Assembly (NCBI GenBank): GCA_941918925.1
Contig: OW799235.1
Span: forward strand, 109,867,076-109,931,075
Length of the DNA stretch: 64,000 nt
Source of the DNA: Phyto melanocephala
Lineage: Eukaryota; Arthropoda; Insecta; Diptera; Rhinophoridae
Direction of reading: 5' to 3'
Shown: positions 21,597 through 33,803 of the stretch, in pieces
How positions within the stretch are numbered: position 1 is the first letter of the stretch
Layout: every line of letters begins with the position of its first letter
Notes under the pieces: generated by a model
What the model was told of the DNA's origin: nothing
The model's database searches: none
What the model saw: the letters and a program-made list of their open reading frames with translations, nothing else
Translations under genes and position numbers: made by a program

Positions 21597-23488
21597 TGAT
21601 CGGAACAATAAGTGTTGGAAAAATAAATTTATTTAAATTAAGTTTGAATTAAGTTAAATATCATTGTTCTAATAACATAATTCACAGAAAACTGGTGTTG
21701 TTTTAACTATGATACTAGTTGATATATTCAAGCCAAACAATGTAGGAACATGAACCCTGCTCAATTACATTTTTTGAGAATTTCGATTATTAAAATTATA
21801 TAAAAAAAACAAACTGAAATAATCAGTTATCAAGGTATGTTAGTAATTTAAGTTTAAACACTCAGTACCAACTAAATGCCTTGTTTGTTTCTGTAGCTAT
21901 GTATTATAAAATTTTTCATTTATACATCCCTAATGTAGCAAAAAGCCTAGTTTTTGTAACCACCGCATTCAACTTTAAACTATTTCTAATTTTTTATTTT
22001 TTTTTTTTCTTATTTCAAAAATATTTCACTTGTCTTTAAACAATGTTGTCATTTTTATACCCGTAGTTAACTATCATTTAGCTGCATTCATCCATAATAT
22101 ATACTTGTATCTGTTCTGCAAATCTACAAACAAACTAACATGCATGATCTTGTGAAACGTGCCATTTAAGCGTGAATGTGTTTTGCTGGTACGGATGATG
22201 TCGATTAAAGTTGTAAGTAGTGTGAGTTGGCATCATTGGAATTAAGTGTTTACATGCCTTTTTTGTCTTGTTTCCTCGGAGGCTATAACAATTCTAATTA
22301 GTTAAGTTTGTTTTGTAGTTCTAACTTCGATGTACTTACATTTACTAAAGTATTCACATATACAAACACACACATGTAGATACATATGTAGGTATTTGTA
22401 TGAATGCATCTGGCACAATGGCTATGTTTAAGCAGTTATATATGACATGGGAATATGCTTCTGTACTGCAAAATTGTTTTAAGGAATATTCTTCAAAAAA
22501 ATTCATAGACAAGATTTAAAGGAATTCTTAGCTTTTATAGACCATATTGCAAGATTTTGTAATAGAACTTCTTAAAATTCATAAATGAAAAAAAAACTAG
22601 TATTAGTTATAGTTGAGTTTGTGGTAGAAATTGATTTATTTGCATTTGTAAGAAATTTTGAATTTTTTTCAAAGATTCTGTAGTTGTTGTAAAGTATTGT
22701 CACTTTAGCTATTTTTAATTAAATCTAATGATTTTATCTCTATTTGTATTACCATTAAATGAGTTTTATTGAACAACATAAGTGACTACTACTGTTTACT
22801 ACACAATGTTAATAGCGCTTTTGTTAAGGCTGGGCTGTAAGTGTTTTAGCTTAAATTATTGCGGTTAACACGGATTTCACTTATTTGTTTCCAAAATAAT
22901 TTTCGTCTGAATAGCAAAATTTTTTTACATGTTGTTTGATATCTGTCGTTTTAAAGAAGAGAAATAGTTTTGTTCGAAAATTCTTAATTTTAACTTTTTT
23001 CTCACATCAAATTGAAATCTGTTGTAATATCATATAATATTTGCAGCGTAAAATTGTAGAAATCGTTAATTTGATAAGTTGAAAGTTCCTTGTTAAGGAA
23101 CACAAACGCTTTCTATTACAATTGACTGTGGCAGGTGTGTTGGCTTAATGTACCTGATATTTCCTTCACAAGTATCCGGCTAAAGATTACTAAATACAAA
23201 CTGTTGCATATTCTATTCCTCCTTCTGTTTCTCTATCAGGGTTGTATATTAGTTGAAGATCGTACAGATTTCTATGTAAACGCTTATGAAATAACAGGTT
23301 AAGGCTTAAATTAGACATGACATTGACCATAGAAAATAGTTGTTTGAACAAAACTTATGGGCAGCAATGTATTTGATTAAAGGTGACTGTCGCCATAACC
23401 TTAGAAACCAATTCAATATTGGTTTTTTTATGGCTATGGCATTACGGTTATATAATGACTAATTTAGGCTTTTTCGAAATTAAGGTAA

Positions 23489-23516
23489 TCAGTACAGATG
23501 CATCAGTACAGATGCA
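23489..23516. repeat. Tandem 14-bp duplication TCAGTACAGATGCA x2
   Basis: Two exact adjacent copies. No function is evident. Confidence 0.8.
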
Positions 23517-24524
23517 TTTTTGTTGGTTTTATAAACCAAAAATTCAAGAAAATAAATATCTACTTTAAGTGTTTTGTTAGTATAACACGAGATAAGCAGG
23601 TATAACAAAATTGTTATAACCATCAAAAACAGTTGATATATTAACACTTTTACCTTCAAAAACATATTTCTAAAAACACAACTCTTTGGCCAACACTCCT
23701 CTTAGATTTCACTTTAAAAAATACAATTTGAACTAGTGTTGTATGTGTTAATGCATTTGAAAGAAATCTCATTTTGTTTGTCCAAAAAAGAGAAATATAA
23801 TTAAAACTTTCTTCATTAACGAAAAAAGATAAAGTGAACAGGCCAAGAAAAGCTTCAGAAAAATACCAAAAAAGCCTACAAAAAAAGGAAAACATCAATT
23901 TCTATTTATTCCTAGATTTAGTCTAATGTAAACAACTCAATACGCACGACATTCTTTTCAAAATAGAGTCACGTCTGTATGACATTTCTTCGCAATGACA
24001 CATAGAGCCCAACAGAGACGATTTATCAACTCCACTTGCAAATTAAAGCAGCTCGTGTACGGTAGCAACAGTAAGAACAACGATGGTCATAAGAATAACA
24101 ACTACTGCATTATTTTTATACGAGTGTAATCTGAAAATTTGTTAAAAGTTTGTTTGTATACGAGAATATTTTTAAAAATATACGCAAAAACTAACGTAAA
24201 AATCTTAAAACTATTTTTAAAGAACTTTCCAAGACTTTTAAAAGTTAATACGTCAAATAGAGAACTAGCAAATATGCTCCAATAAATTATCTTGAACCTT
24301 GTCTCTTCCTTATGTTTTTGAATAACTTTTTGAATCCTCTTTGGTAATAGGTACAAACTTAAAACGGAAATACAGGCCTGACAAATGGAGCAGTGACAAT
24401 AAGAATTATCTACAAATTTAGAAATGCACAAATTGCACACACGCGCCAGTGACAGACGTTGGTTATATGTAGTCCTCAAACAGACGCCATATTTATGAAA
24501 ATGTACAAACATTGACACTACATG

Positions 24525-24546
24525 ATCACACACACACACACACACA
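24525..24546. repeat. CA microsatellite, about 10 units
   Basis: This is an uninterrupted CA run in AT-rich sequence. It lies in a stretch of above-average complexity with no gene call. Confidence 0.9.
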
Positions 24547-25954
24547 CTGAACTACATTCAACAGTACCGAAAGAAAAACAAAAATTTACATGAAACTTAA
24601 GTGTATGTCAAATGATGAACTGTCACGCTAGCAGCATACGCAGACATTCTCACGCACCATAAACAATAGCACATATAATAACAACAACAATGCATTTTAT
24701 CATAACATTTCTATATACATATATAAATATGTATGAAGGTAAGTTATACTTATTAACAGTTACGACAAATAATTGTCTGTGTGATTGTTGGTGTGCGTAT
24801 GTCTGTGCGTGTCTGAGTTCACAGAGCATTGACACTTGTTCTCTAATCCTCCAAGATTAATAACAATTGTATCCTTATTTAACAAACTCGCCAATGTGAA
24901 GCAATTAATCTTGAAGAGAACTGTAATAAAGGGATGTTTTTTTACTCTCGCGTGCATGTTTCTTTTTTTATACAAAAATTCACCACCCTTGATCTTTTTA
25001 GTTTTTAATATAAATTAAACGGTTAAATTACCTAGATTAATGTTTGTATTCGTTTTGAAATTTCTTGTTGTTAAATTGAAAATGAAAATAAGTATATAGA
25101 CAAGAGCAATGTACTGTGTGCATATAAAAACATTAAACACCGACTTCATTAATTTGTTTTGTCCGTCGGATTGTGCGTGACTTTATAAATATTAGTCACG
25201 CACATACGACAATTTTATCTAATTCAACGCCATTCACTCACACACTTTATTACTTTTTAATGCACTGCAACTGTTTTTAAAATAAACTAGCTAACGATGA
25301 CTAGATGACGACGACCTCCTGTCGATATGCATTAGGTATATTTAGCATTATTGTGCAAAATAATTAAAGTAATAATAAAAAAATATATACATATATATAT
25401 AATACAATGACCACTCGCTCATAAAAAATGGAGCTCTTAAACCTAATTGTGCACATAAGTTTGAAATGGAAAAAAAAAATTTTATATATTTTGTTGTTAT
25501 AAAATCTTTTCTTTTGTTTGATAGCCAATAGAGTATATTAAACAGTTTTATACAAATAACTTGTAATTCAAAAAAACATTAATTGATTATTATATGTTCA
25601 ATGCTCTGAAATGCTTATAGGGGCCAGATTCGGTAATTTCTCGGATTATTTTGAAGAAAAAAGTTCAAAGGCCTTGAAAATTTAAAGTACTCGCTTAAAG
25701 TGCATAAATTCTAAATTACTTGGGAGAAACATCTAAAAAATCTAACCATACTACAGTCAAGTTCAGGTAATTTTTGAAATGTTTTGCTTTAATTTGTAAT
25801 AAAAGTTGTTTCTGAAAGTGCTTATTTCAAATCTGCCAATACTTATGCCATTCTATTCTATCATAAACTAAAGTATATTATTTCCACTAAGCCAAATCGA
25901 TTTAGTGGAAATTTCTCTTCAAAGACAATTGGTCGGAAATTGTAATTGGAAAAA

Positions 25955-26620
25955 ATAATATCTGCGAATGAAGTTCATTTTTATCTTAGTGCATACGTTA
26001 ATAAGCAAAGTTGCCATATTTAGAGCTCAAAATACCCCAACGTGGACTTCGGTGTGGCTTGGGGAGCGGAGGCAACATTGGCCCATATTTCTTTGAAAAT
26101 GAGGACGGCGAAGCCATTACAGTCAATGCAGACACCTATCGCACTACAATAACCGATTTTTTTTTCCTGCTCTTCATGGAATTAATGTGAACGATGATTG
26201 GTTTTAACAGGATGGTGCAACTTGCCACACATCTTATGCCACGTTCATTTATTGTATACAACATTTGATGGCAGTTTAATTAGCCGAAATGGTGCTTTCG
26301 ATTGGCGGCCAAGAAGCTACAATTTAACACCATTGGACTATTTTCTGTGGGGTGCTGTTAAAGACAAGTATTATGCAGACAATCCAGAGACAATTAAACA
26401 TTTGAAGGCCAACATTCGTGATGCCATTACCGATATACAACCCAATACTGTGGAGTACTATTAGGCCATCCGCGACAGCCATATTAATGAAATAATATTT
26501 CACTTCTAACCGGGCTAATTGTACTTCACAACAAAAAAATAAATTTGGCGAAATTTCAAACCATTTTGGTTTTACTGCACTTTTAAATTTAAACTTATAA
26601 ATGGCTCACCCTTTATTGGA
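25955..26620 (+). pseudogene. Tc1/mariner DD41D-type transposase relic, 5'-truncated
   Basis: Successive frames give NEVHFYLSAYVNKQSCHI, NIGPYFFENEDGEAITVNAD, QDGATCHTSYATF and FDWRPRSYNLTPLDYFLWG, then NPETIKHLKANIRDAITDI. This is the order of the catalytic domain in this transposase group. The Trp-Phe-Gln-Gln-Asp motif is interrupted by a stop (about 26208), and frameshifts separate blocks. The N-terminal DNA-binding part is missing. The 3' end may be GGCTCACCCTTTATT at 26602-26617, which is nearly the inverse of the start of the next copy. Confidence 0.85.
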
Positions 26621-26959
26621 AATGCAAAGAAAATGGATTTTCTGGAATAAAAGTTATTATTTGGGATTATTTAACAGAGATTTTGATTTTAATACAAAGT
26701 CTTAACAAATGAGCGTTTTGTAAGGACAATTTATGCTGTGCATCGAGGAGCCTCCGAAGTTACCTACGAATTAGTAATTTTCTTACGCAATGAGTTTACC
26801 AACAAAAAAGTGCTTTGCTAAGACTTTTATTTCTATCGCTTTTATCGTTTTATGTGTTTTTATTACTGTTTGCGTAAGTCATACATGAATCAACGTCGCC
26901 GTATAAAATATTTTGTGAGCACTTTCACATCTCTAGTTTTAATGTTGTCGCATTTTAAA

Positions 26960-27400
26960 TAAAGGGTCCGCCATCTAACGTTTTTTTTCAACTAGTGCTT
27001 ATTTCGTGCATGGTAGCACTTAGCTCATGTCTGACTTTACAGATAATTAGTAGTTATCCTTCCGCTGAACGAATATGGTTTTGTATACGCTTGAACAACG
27101 CTGGGAAATATTGCGACATTAATTTGGCCGATTTTGCCAAAAAAATCATCTTTTCAGATGAAGCTCATTTTGATCTTGGAGGGTATGTAAACAAGCAAAT
27201 TTGTCGCATTTGGGGCACAGAAAACCCGCACACATACATTGAAAAGCCGATACACCCAAAACGAGTCACTGTTTGGTGCGGATTTTGGTCCAGAGGCCAA
27301 AATTGAAGAGGGGGATATTGGCAACATTTGGTTTCCACAGGACTGCACTACGTGCCACACAGACGAAGCTACACTTTTTTATGGCATTTAAAAAAAAATT
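26960..27400 (+). pseudogene. Tc1/mariner DD41D-type transposase relic, central fragment
   Basis: FAKKIIFSDEAHFDLGGYVN, QICRIWGTENPH and PKRVTVWCGFWSRG give the segment around the first catalytic Asp (SDEAHF), followed after a deletion by GNIWFPQDCTTCHTDEATLF with the second Asp. The third Asp block is missing. The left edge AATAAAGGGT at 26960 mirrors the right edge of the preceding relic, so the two may share terminal repeats with TA targets. It is not functional. Confidence 0.82.
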
Positions 27401-29075
27401 TATGAGGTTGTAAATTTATAAATTTGTCCGTAAAAAAATGGCATTTGGTCCTACTGTGCCACAAACGATAATTAACTGTATTTTACAAATTAAGTCCTTT
27501 TTTAAAAACCATATTTGCTGAGGTTGAGAAATAAGAGAAGCCTTTATTTTTTTAGGGCGCCATCTTGGATTTTAACTTTTTATAATTTTTTGTATTATAC
27601 TGGCCCTTTTAATAAATCATACATAATTCCGATGTAACGTAATTTACATCAATGACATATCAAATATACATTTTAGCATTCAGTCACAGAATGGAATCTA
27701 CTTAATTTTTAAAATTATTTCACACATTTAAAAAAAAAAATAATCAAACAATTTTAATTCAAATTTAAAAATATTAATTTTGGCTTTTAATTCTTCAATG
27801 ATTGACGATTTGTCGACATAAACGAATGACTTACATGGTCTATATAAAGAGTGGTCTAAAGAAGGCTAATCACACTTACAAGAGAACCAGCGAACAGACT
27901 ACTACTGTAAATAAATAATTGTTAAGTGCGTTTTATGGCAAGTTGCGCTATCTTATTGGAACCAAATATCAGCGATGTTTAGCTGATCAACAATTAACAT
28001 GATTCGACAGCGATCGTCATTTACCGTAAAGGAGCTTCTTGCTTATATCGAAAGAAATAAGGACCAGCGTGTAAACCGTACCAAACAGTAAATTTTATTG
28101 AATGTTATAGTGATGCATTTACGATTTTAGGTTTACCATCGCTCAAAATACTGCAATTATTGTAGCTATTTCACAAAAAATGAATCTCATCACTATACAC
28201 GTAGAATGGACGGTGTGCGAAGTGAACTTCCTGAGCAGATCTATGTTCTTCAAAGTAAATTTCCTCATTTCGAAAGAATTTTTCCGTCGCTACACGATTC
28301 ACGATAACTTGACAAACTTTAAGTAACAAAAATGTCAACACAATTTGTCATTTTCAGCTATTATCGATATCGATAGTTTGCATGTTTATACGTCCACATT
28401 AACTAACAAATACTGCACTACAAAAAATGTATTTTGTCAAGCCGTCTAGTCTAATAGCCTACAGGTTAAAAACTCTAATATAAAAATTTTATTAAAAGTG
28501 TTTGTAAACTGATGATTTATTAAAAATTGTTTATAAAAAAACATAAAGTTTTTATACTGGAATTTCTCTATTAAAGTAGCTTGATGACAAGTTATTATAT
28601 ATATTTTTTTTTTGATAAAATATTTACAAAATATTTGTATATAAAATTCAATTTTACCACGTACTAGCTGACTAAATATTTTTTATGACATATTCTTTGT
28701 TAAACATTATAATGCACATGTTAAGCTTCTCACGCATTGTAAGACTAGCAAGTTTAACATTTGCTTAGTTTAAAAAGAAAATTAAAAAGAAAGAATGTTG
28801 TTGAATTTGTGAACACTTAACTGAAACCAACAACAATAACCACAGAACATTTACAGTTGCTATCATAAAAAATGTTACGTTTGACTGATTAATTTTTTAA
28901 TGTTTTTGAAATGTTTTTTACAATGCTGACTTTATTCGCATGCCGTATTGCATATATGGAAATGCTAAATTGTGCACCTGCGAAAGTGAAACAAAGTGGT
29001 TTATAGTAAAATTTTTAAAATATTTTAAAAATATGGACAATATAACAATACGACTGATAGCACCTTGTGAATTTA
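27401..29075. other. No gene supported; TATA-like motif and 30-codon ORF only
   Basis: TATATAAAG at about 27841, then a less AT-rich stretch and a 30-codon ORF at 27999-28091 (begins MIRQRSSFTVKELLAYIERN), look like a possible promoter plus short frame, perhaps of an unrecognised transposon. The region 28120-28330 is also more complex but has stops in all frames. Confidence 0.25.
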
Positions 29076-29079
29076 CTCA

Positions 29080-29530
29080 GTTTGACTTTGTACTTTTAAA
29101 TACCATCACCTTGCAGAATGCTAGATCATTTAAGATGTTCGAAAATAAACCTAAAGTTTTGGGCGATGAACAAACATGTCAGAAAGTGGCAAGGTATTGT
29201 TGTAGATAAGGTTACGAACATACTATGGGGTGACCCAAATCTTGAGAAATCAAAGTAGATTTTGAGGTCAACACTCAGGAGATTAACTTGTGTAAAAACA
29301 GGTCTCACGATAATAAAAAAATCATCTTGCTCTAATGGAATTTCAGATGAAACGACATATAGACCATGTAAAAAAGGCGATGCGACTTTGCATCGTTAAC
29401 TATGTCAATTAGCTTCGTTTAGACGTATTAGACGCAAGAACTTTGTACAATATGCCGAGCTTGGAATACCTTAAGAATTCAAACTTTAAATACCTAAGGA
29501 ATTATAATGAAGGAACTTGATTCCTTTCTA
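29080..29530 (+). pseudogene. Diverged copy of the LINE at 31453 (end of RNase H to C-terminal zinc finger)
   Basis: Translated pieces line up in order with the better copy at 31604-32572: NTITLQNARSFKMFE, VRKWQGIVVDKVTNILWGDP, a diverged zinc-finger region (TYRPCKKGDATLH) and FRRIRRKNFV. Frameshifts and stops are frequent. It lies in the opposite orientation to the 31.5 kb copy. The remnant retains no catalytic residues. Confidence 0.8.
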
Positions 29531-30563
29531 TGCGATGCCTGACTTCATTGTTGTTAGTAAGCGCTAATTTACTCCCTACCAGAAACAGAAAGAGATAAAA
29601 TTTATGTAAAGGGTGACACAATAGTCAACATGGGTTTAAAAAGTTAAAAACTGTATATATTTTTAATTTTTCTTAGATAATATAAATAACACCTGCAGAA
29701 TAAATAACAAAGAGATTCACTATTTAACATAGAACTATAAAAATCAAATTTTAAAGAGCCAAGAGCATATCTTCAACATTAAAGCTTTAGAATTTCGCCC
29801 TCTAAAGCAATGAATTGTTGCTTAATGCATCGTGACTACAAACATGGCACTGTAAGAGCATTTCCTCAAATCAATCGACTACGTTTAATTCGTACTGAGG
29901 AAAAATTGAACGTGTATTGGCAAAACGCCAGAAGTATATACCAGATGCCGTTCTATTCAGCTGGGAATGGTTCGTACGTTACTACCGCGTATTTAACAAA
30001 AAAGATTTACTGTTGGTCTCATATAACCTGCAGATCATCGGCATTGTTTAAATTTTGCAATTGAATTTTAACAGTTCGCCAGTAATGAAATCAGCTTTGT
30101 GATTAATTTCAATGGCTTTCTTCATTGGCAGAACTATTAGCATCTGGAGTTCTCAAAATCCAAGAGCCATTTATTAGCTTTAATTGTACCCCACTAGGAG
30201 TACAGCAGGGTGTAGAATTACAAAGAAGAAAGTTCTATAATTATAAATGAAAAACGTTTAATGTTTACGATAGCACATGTTTTAGGTCCAACAGACCTGA
30301 GCTATGGCTTGCACAGGATGCACCTAACGCCCACATTATGCAAAGACACAATGGCACTTTTAGGTAAAATTTTCGGATAGCGGATTTGCGGATAGCCAAT
30401 TATTTGTCCAATTGTCCAATTTTATTATTACATTATGAAGAATGCTTTAGAATTTGCGAAGCTCAAAACGTAAGTCGTTTAAGTGACATTGTTTTCCATG
30501 TTTAGTGCAAAACATGTTTTCATTTTGTCTTTTTATAATTTGAACGAAAAATATTATACATAT
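29531..30563. other. No confident feature; possible unclassified coding remnant at 29800-30230
   Basis: The stretch 29800-30230 is less AT-rich and reads, with frame changes, as segments like WEWFVRYYRVFNKKDLLLV and IQEPFISFNCTPLGVQQGVE. These look protein-like but match no family I recognise. It may be a decayed transposon gene. Confidence 0.25.
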
Positions 30564-30937
30564 ACCCAGCAAACCATGACAAAAAAGTGATTTTGCAGGG
30601 ATTCAACTGGTGACGAAGTGATTAAATTTAGGTGAAAATACTAATGAGAGAGAGATCATGTGCTTACATGAATATTTTAATGAACTGCACTTCATTCTAA
30701 TAAGTGCATGGAACACATGCAAATTTGGTGACAAGTATCAGATATTTCATGTGTTAAAATTGTTTGTTTACATGAATTCTTTAAGATATTTTGCATGATG
30801 TTGCATTCATTTTTAAGAACATCATTTATGACAAATTATTTTGCAGTTAAGAAGTCATTTAGAATTAATGCTTTTACACAATAGAAGTCTTGTAAATGTA
30901 ATTCGCTTTGCACTACTTCCAATATTTTTTGCTGGGT
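30564..30937. mobile_element. Small MITE-like element with ACCCAGCAAA termini
   Basis: ACCCAGCAAA at 30564-30573 is matched by its reverse complement at 30928-30937, and one more base (T/A) extends the repeat. The interior is 354 bp and noncoding. A lone identical end near 14930 suggests a dispersed family. The short repeat means chance is not excluded. Confidence 0.5.
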
Positions 30938-31448
30938 AGAAACGAAAAAGCTATTAAATCTTGAATCGCATGGTGACACACACGCACGCACGCTCCTGCC
31001 CTATTAACAGCAATGAGAATATTATGTTCCTCTGCTTGATAAAGAAACTTCATCTAGGACTAAATTTAAATGGTCCAAAAATAAGATAATTTATGCTTGG
31101 ATTTACAAGACGGTAAAGCTGGAGTTACGTATCATGCGCTCTATCTGTTGTTCCGTTTTATCCATCTGTCAAAAAGTCTAATCAGTGTAATTGTATGTGA
31201 CAAGTTATACGGAAAAACGCAAAGAATGCATGTACGTATTAACGCAGCAAAGTAGGTTTACTTTATACTTTTTTATCCGTCGCATAAAAGGTAAAACAAT
31301 GTCAGCTGTTGTTGGTAGTCACGGATGATGAATAGTTTTTTTTTACTGTAATCGATAAATCTTTTTGTGTGGTGGACTTATTTTTTCTATTTTTTGTGAT
31401 AAAAAAAGTTTTTAATAAAAGAAAAAACATTCGCAATAAAGCTTACAA

Positions 31449-31468
31449 TTAGGTTAGGTTAGGTTAGG
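31449..31468 (-). repeat. (TTAGG)4 tail at the 3' end of a LINE
   Basis: Four perfect TTAGG units are read on the + strand, i.e. (CCTAA)n at the 3' end of the minus-strand LINE. TTAGG is the standard insect telomere repeat, which Diptera are known to lack at telomeres. The same tail is seen in degraded form at 51750 and 58587, so it belongs to the element family. Confidence 0.9.
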
Positions 31469-32577
31469 TTGAAAAGGAGGGGTATAAAAGCCCAAACCCA
31501 TGACAGGTATACACCTATGCCCAGTTGGCATGTTGTGCGCTCCATGTGGAAAACGGAATTCCCAAACAAAAAACCATAAACATAATTTCCCATAAATATC
31601 GGACTAGTCCAAGAAACCAGTCCCCTCAATGTAACGCCTTATGGATCTCCAGTTCGAGTTCCCCAGGTATTCCAAGTTCGGCATATTATCTACTGTAAAA
31701 TTTTCGCGTCTAATATGCCCAAACGCAGGACAATGACAGAGGTAGTGTACCAGGGTCTCATCCTCTTCCTCACAAGCTCTACATGTCGTCTCCTCAGATA
31801 ATCCCATGCGTGCTAAATGAGTTCTCAACTCCGTATGACCTGTAATTACACCGGTTAATTTCCTAAGTGTAGGTCTACTTAGTCTCAAAATCTCCTTTGA
31901 CTTCCCAAGATTTGGGTCACCCCAGAGTGTTCTTGTCACCTTACCGACATCAGTGCTTTGCCATTTTCTGACATGTTCTTCCTTTGCCCAACGTTTAAGT
32001 TCATCCTTAAATCGTTTAAGGGGTTTGGCGTTCTCCAAAGTTATAGTACTCAAAAGAGCTCCCATTTTGGATAATTTGTCGGCTTTCTCGTTCCCGATCA
32101 GCCCGTGATGGCTTGGTATCCATATTATCTCCAGATGTTCACAATTTGCATATGAGTTTATCTCACTCTTGCATTGCAAAACGTTCCGGGATTCAACTTT
32201 CTCCTTTCTCAATGTCTTAATCACTGATTGGCTATCCGTAAAGATACGAATCGGAGTTTCGCTATTCGTTTCCTTTATCCATTTAATTCCTTCCGTAATC
32301 GCCATGATCTCAGCCTGAAAAATAGTGTTGTGATCTGGTAGACGGAAGTATTTGCCTCTATTTCGGCTTATGTCGTATAAGCCCATTCCAGTTTGGTCAC
32401 CAATCTTTGAACCGTCTGTATAAAGATCGATTCCGTGGGTGTTTCCCATCCTGATTATCTCATCCCATTCTCCCTCTTCCGGTATAATGGTGATGCAGTT
32501 AATATTCTCATATCTCATCGGGATTTTATCACATGTTAATTCTGTAATATTTCCTATCGGTAAGATATCCAATACAA
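31453..32577 (-). mobile_element. 5'-truncated LINE insertion with 9-bp target-site duplication
   Basis: Direct repeats TACAATTAG at 31444-31452 and 32578-32586 flank the insertion, so both ends are defined. The inserted segment runs from an interrupted coding region (5' truncation near 32577) through about 150 bp of 3' untranslated sequence to the (TTAGG)n tail. 5' truncation and a short target duplication are standard for target-primed reverse transcription. The target's own TTAG overlaps the tail. Confidence 0.85.
31604..32572 (-). CDS. LINE ORF2 C-terminal part: RNase H and CCHC zinc finger
   Basis: The frame is open for about 322 codons, entered from the truncated 5' side with no proper start. 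RNase H, which removes RNA from the RNA-DNA hybrid, has its four acidic residues in place: D53 (YTDGSK), E88 (FQAEIMAI), D113 (FTDSQS) and D165 (GNEKAD). Towards the C-terminus a C-x2-C-x8-H-x4-C finger (TCRACEEEDETLVHYLCHC) is present, as in LINE clades that carry an RNase H. The reverse transcriptase and endonuclease are missing because of 5' truncation, so the copy cannot move on its own. The clean reading frame indicates a recent insertion. Confidence 0.9.
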   Translation of the reverse strand: MDILPIGNITELTCDKIPMRYENINCITIIPEEGEWDEIIRMGNTHGIDLYTDGSKIGDQTGMGLYDISRNRGKYFRLPDHNTIFQAEIMAITEGIKWIKETNSETPIRIFTDSQSVIKTLRKEKVESRNVLQCKSEINSYANCEHLEIIWIPSHHGLIGNEKADKLSKMGALLSTITLENAKPLKRFKDELKRWAKEEHVRKWQSTDVGKVTRTLWGDPNLGKSKEILRLSRPTLRKLTGVITGHTELRTHLARMGLSEETTCRACEEEDETLVHYLCHCPAFGHIRRENFTVDNMPNLEYLGNSNWRSIRRYIEGTGFLD

Positions 32578-32586
32578 TACAATTAG

Positions 32587-33066
32587 TTTAAAGAAAAATA
32601 TGCATAAAATGCAAAGAAATCATTCACTTTTCGCTTCAAATACAAGAAACGCACCCAAATTCGTATTGTGTCATTTTCTAACTTTTCGTAGGCCCTTGTA
32701 GCATAAAATAACTAATAAACTTAACGAATTCCATAAGTTCTTTTCAAATGTCAATTTCACTTTCCGTTTTAGCAAAATTGTTTTTAGTTGATAAAACTAT
32801 AAACACAACAGCTGCTCAAAACAGAAGAAAATGCGTTGTGTGCAACTAGAATTTAGAAACTTACAAAATGGTTAAAAACTATCAAATGCAACAACGCATG
32901 AACGGATGGTACTTTCTACTACTTTCTTTTGCTCGAAAAGGGCATTAAATAAACCAATTTATATAAAATATACATATAAAAATATGTCTCAGAAGTAAGA
33001 GCCCACTAATAATGATAATAATATAATAATTTATTTGTTTAGTTAAGTCAATGGTTTCGAGATCCT
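32587..33066. other. AT-rich intergenic, no feature recognised
   Basis: No coding or repeat signal was found between the LINE and the next inverted-repeat element. Confidence 0.45.
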
Positions 33067-33803
33067 TACACTCAAAGAAAAACCATGGTTACGACATGAT
33101 CACGACGGTCATATTATTTTTTCTAAAACAATATTTGGTTGTCGAAAACAAGTAATAGTTATTTTTGTTTAATTTCATCATATATTTTGTCACTAAAATC
33201 AAGCATTTGTTTGAATTGTATCGTTTAATGATTACTTTTCGTAAAAATTTCAAAATGGTTATCATTTAAAAATAGTATGATTTAAAAAACTATAATGCGA
33301 CATAAATAACATGATATTCAAAATCATTAGAATTTAAAAATAATCATTAAATAATAAGTGAGACAACAGTATGATTACAAAATAATCAAGCTATGATTTT
33401 TTTTTAATAATAATTTGATTTCAATTGTTCTTCTTCTTGCTGAATAAATTTTTATTATTTTAAAAGTTTGAGATGTCAAAAAAAGGAACAAAAATTTTGA
33501 AAAATTAAAGAAAATTTAAAAATAAACGGAAAATGTAAAAAAATATTGGTATAAAAATTGCAATTAAATTGGTGAGTACAAGTAATATGTGTATGTTACA
33601 GTAAAAAACAGTAATTTGCCGTAAAAAAGCAAAGATTGTCGATTTCAATTGTAGTCATATACATGATTATTGAATGATGATTAAATTAAACATAATAATG
33701 ATAACTGGTAACCATTATTATTTTAAACATAATCATGCAATTCAATCATAGTATGTTGCTCTTCGATTATGGTTACCACAACCATATTTTTTCTTTGCGT
33801 GTA
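33067..33803. mobile_element. Inverted-repeat MITE, 737 bp, TA-flanked
   Basis: The ends TACACTCAAAGAAAAACCAT and, in reverse complement, TACACGCAAAGAAAAAATAT match with few differences over about 23 bp. If TA is taken as the target duplication, the element is 33069-33801, as for Tc1/mariner-type elements. The interior is noncoding and unusually rich in ATGATTA/TAATCAT words on both strands. Confidence 0.7.

Larger units (their letters stand above)
20890..25950. other. Long AT-rich stretch without a recognisable gene
   Basis: It holds one copy of a short protein-like repeat (21540), a 14-bp tandem duplication (23489) and a CA microsatellite (24525). Segments near 22040-22430 and 23940-24680 are less AT-rich and more complex, so they could include noncoding exons or regulatory DNA, but no open frame with a splice structure could be supported. 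Confidence 0.4.

Noticed and set aside
30060..30240. Protein-like pieces such as CTPLGVQQGVE
   Set aside because: The pieces lie in different frames and match no family I can name, so they are noted in the gap entry and not called as a pseudogene.
31449..31468. TTAGG repeats as a true telomere or interstitial telomere
   Set aside because: There are only four units and they sit exactly at the 3' end of a LINE inside its target duplication, so they are the element's tail.
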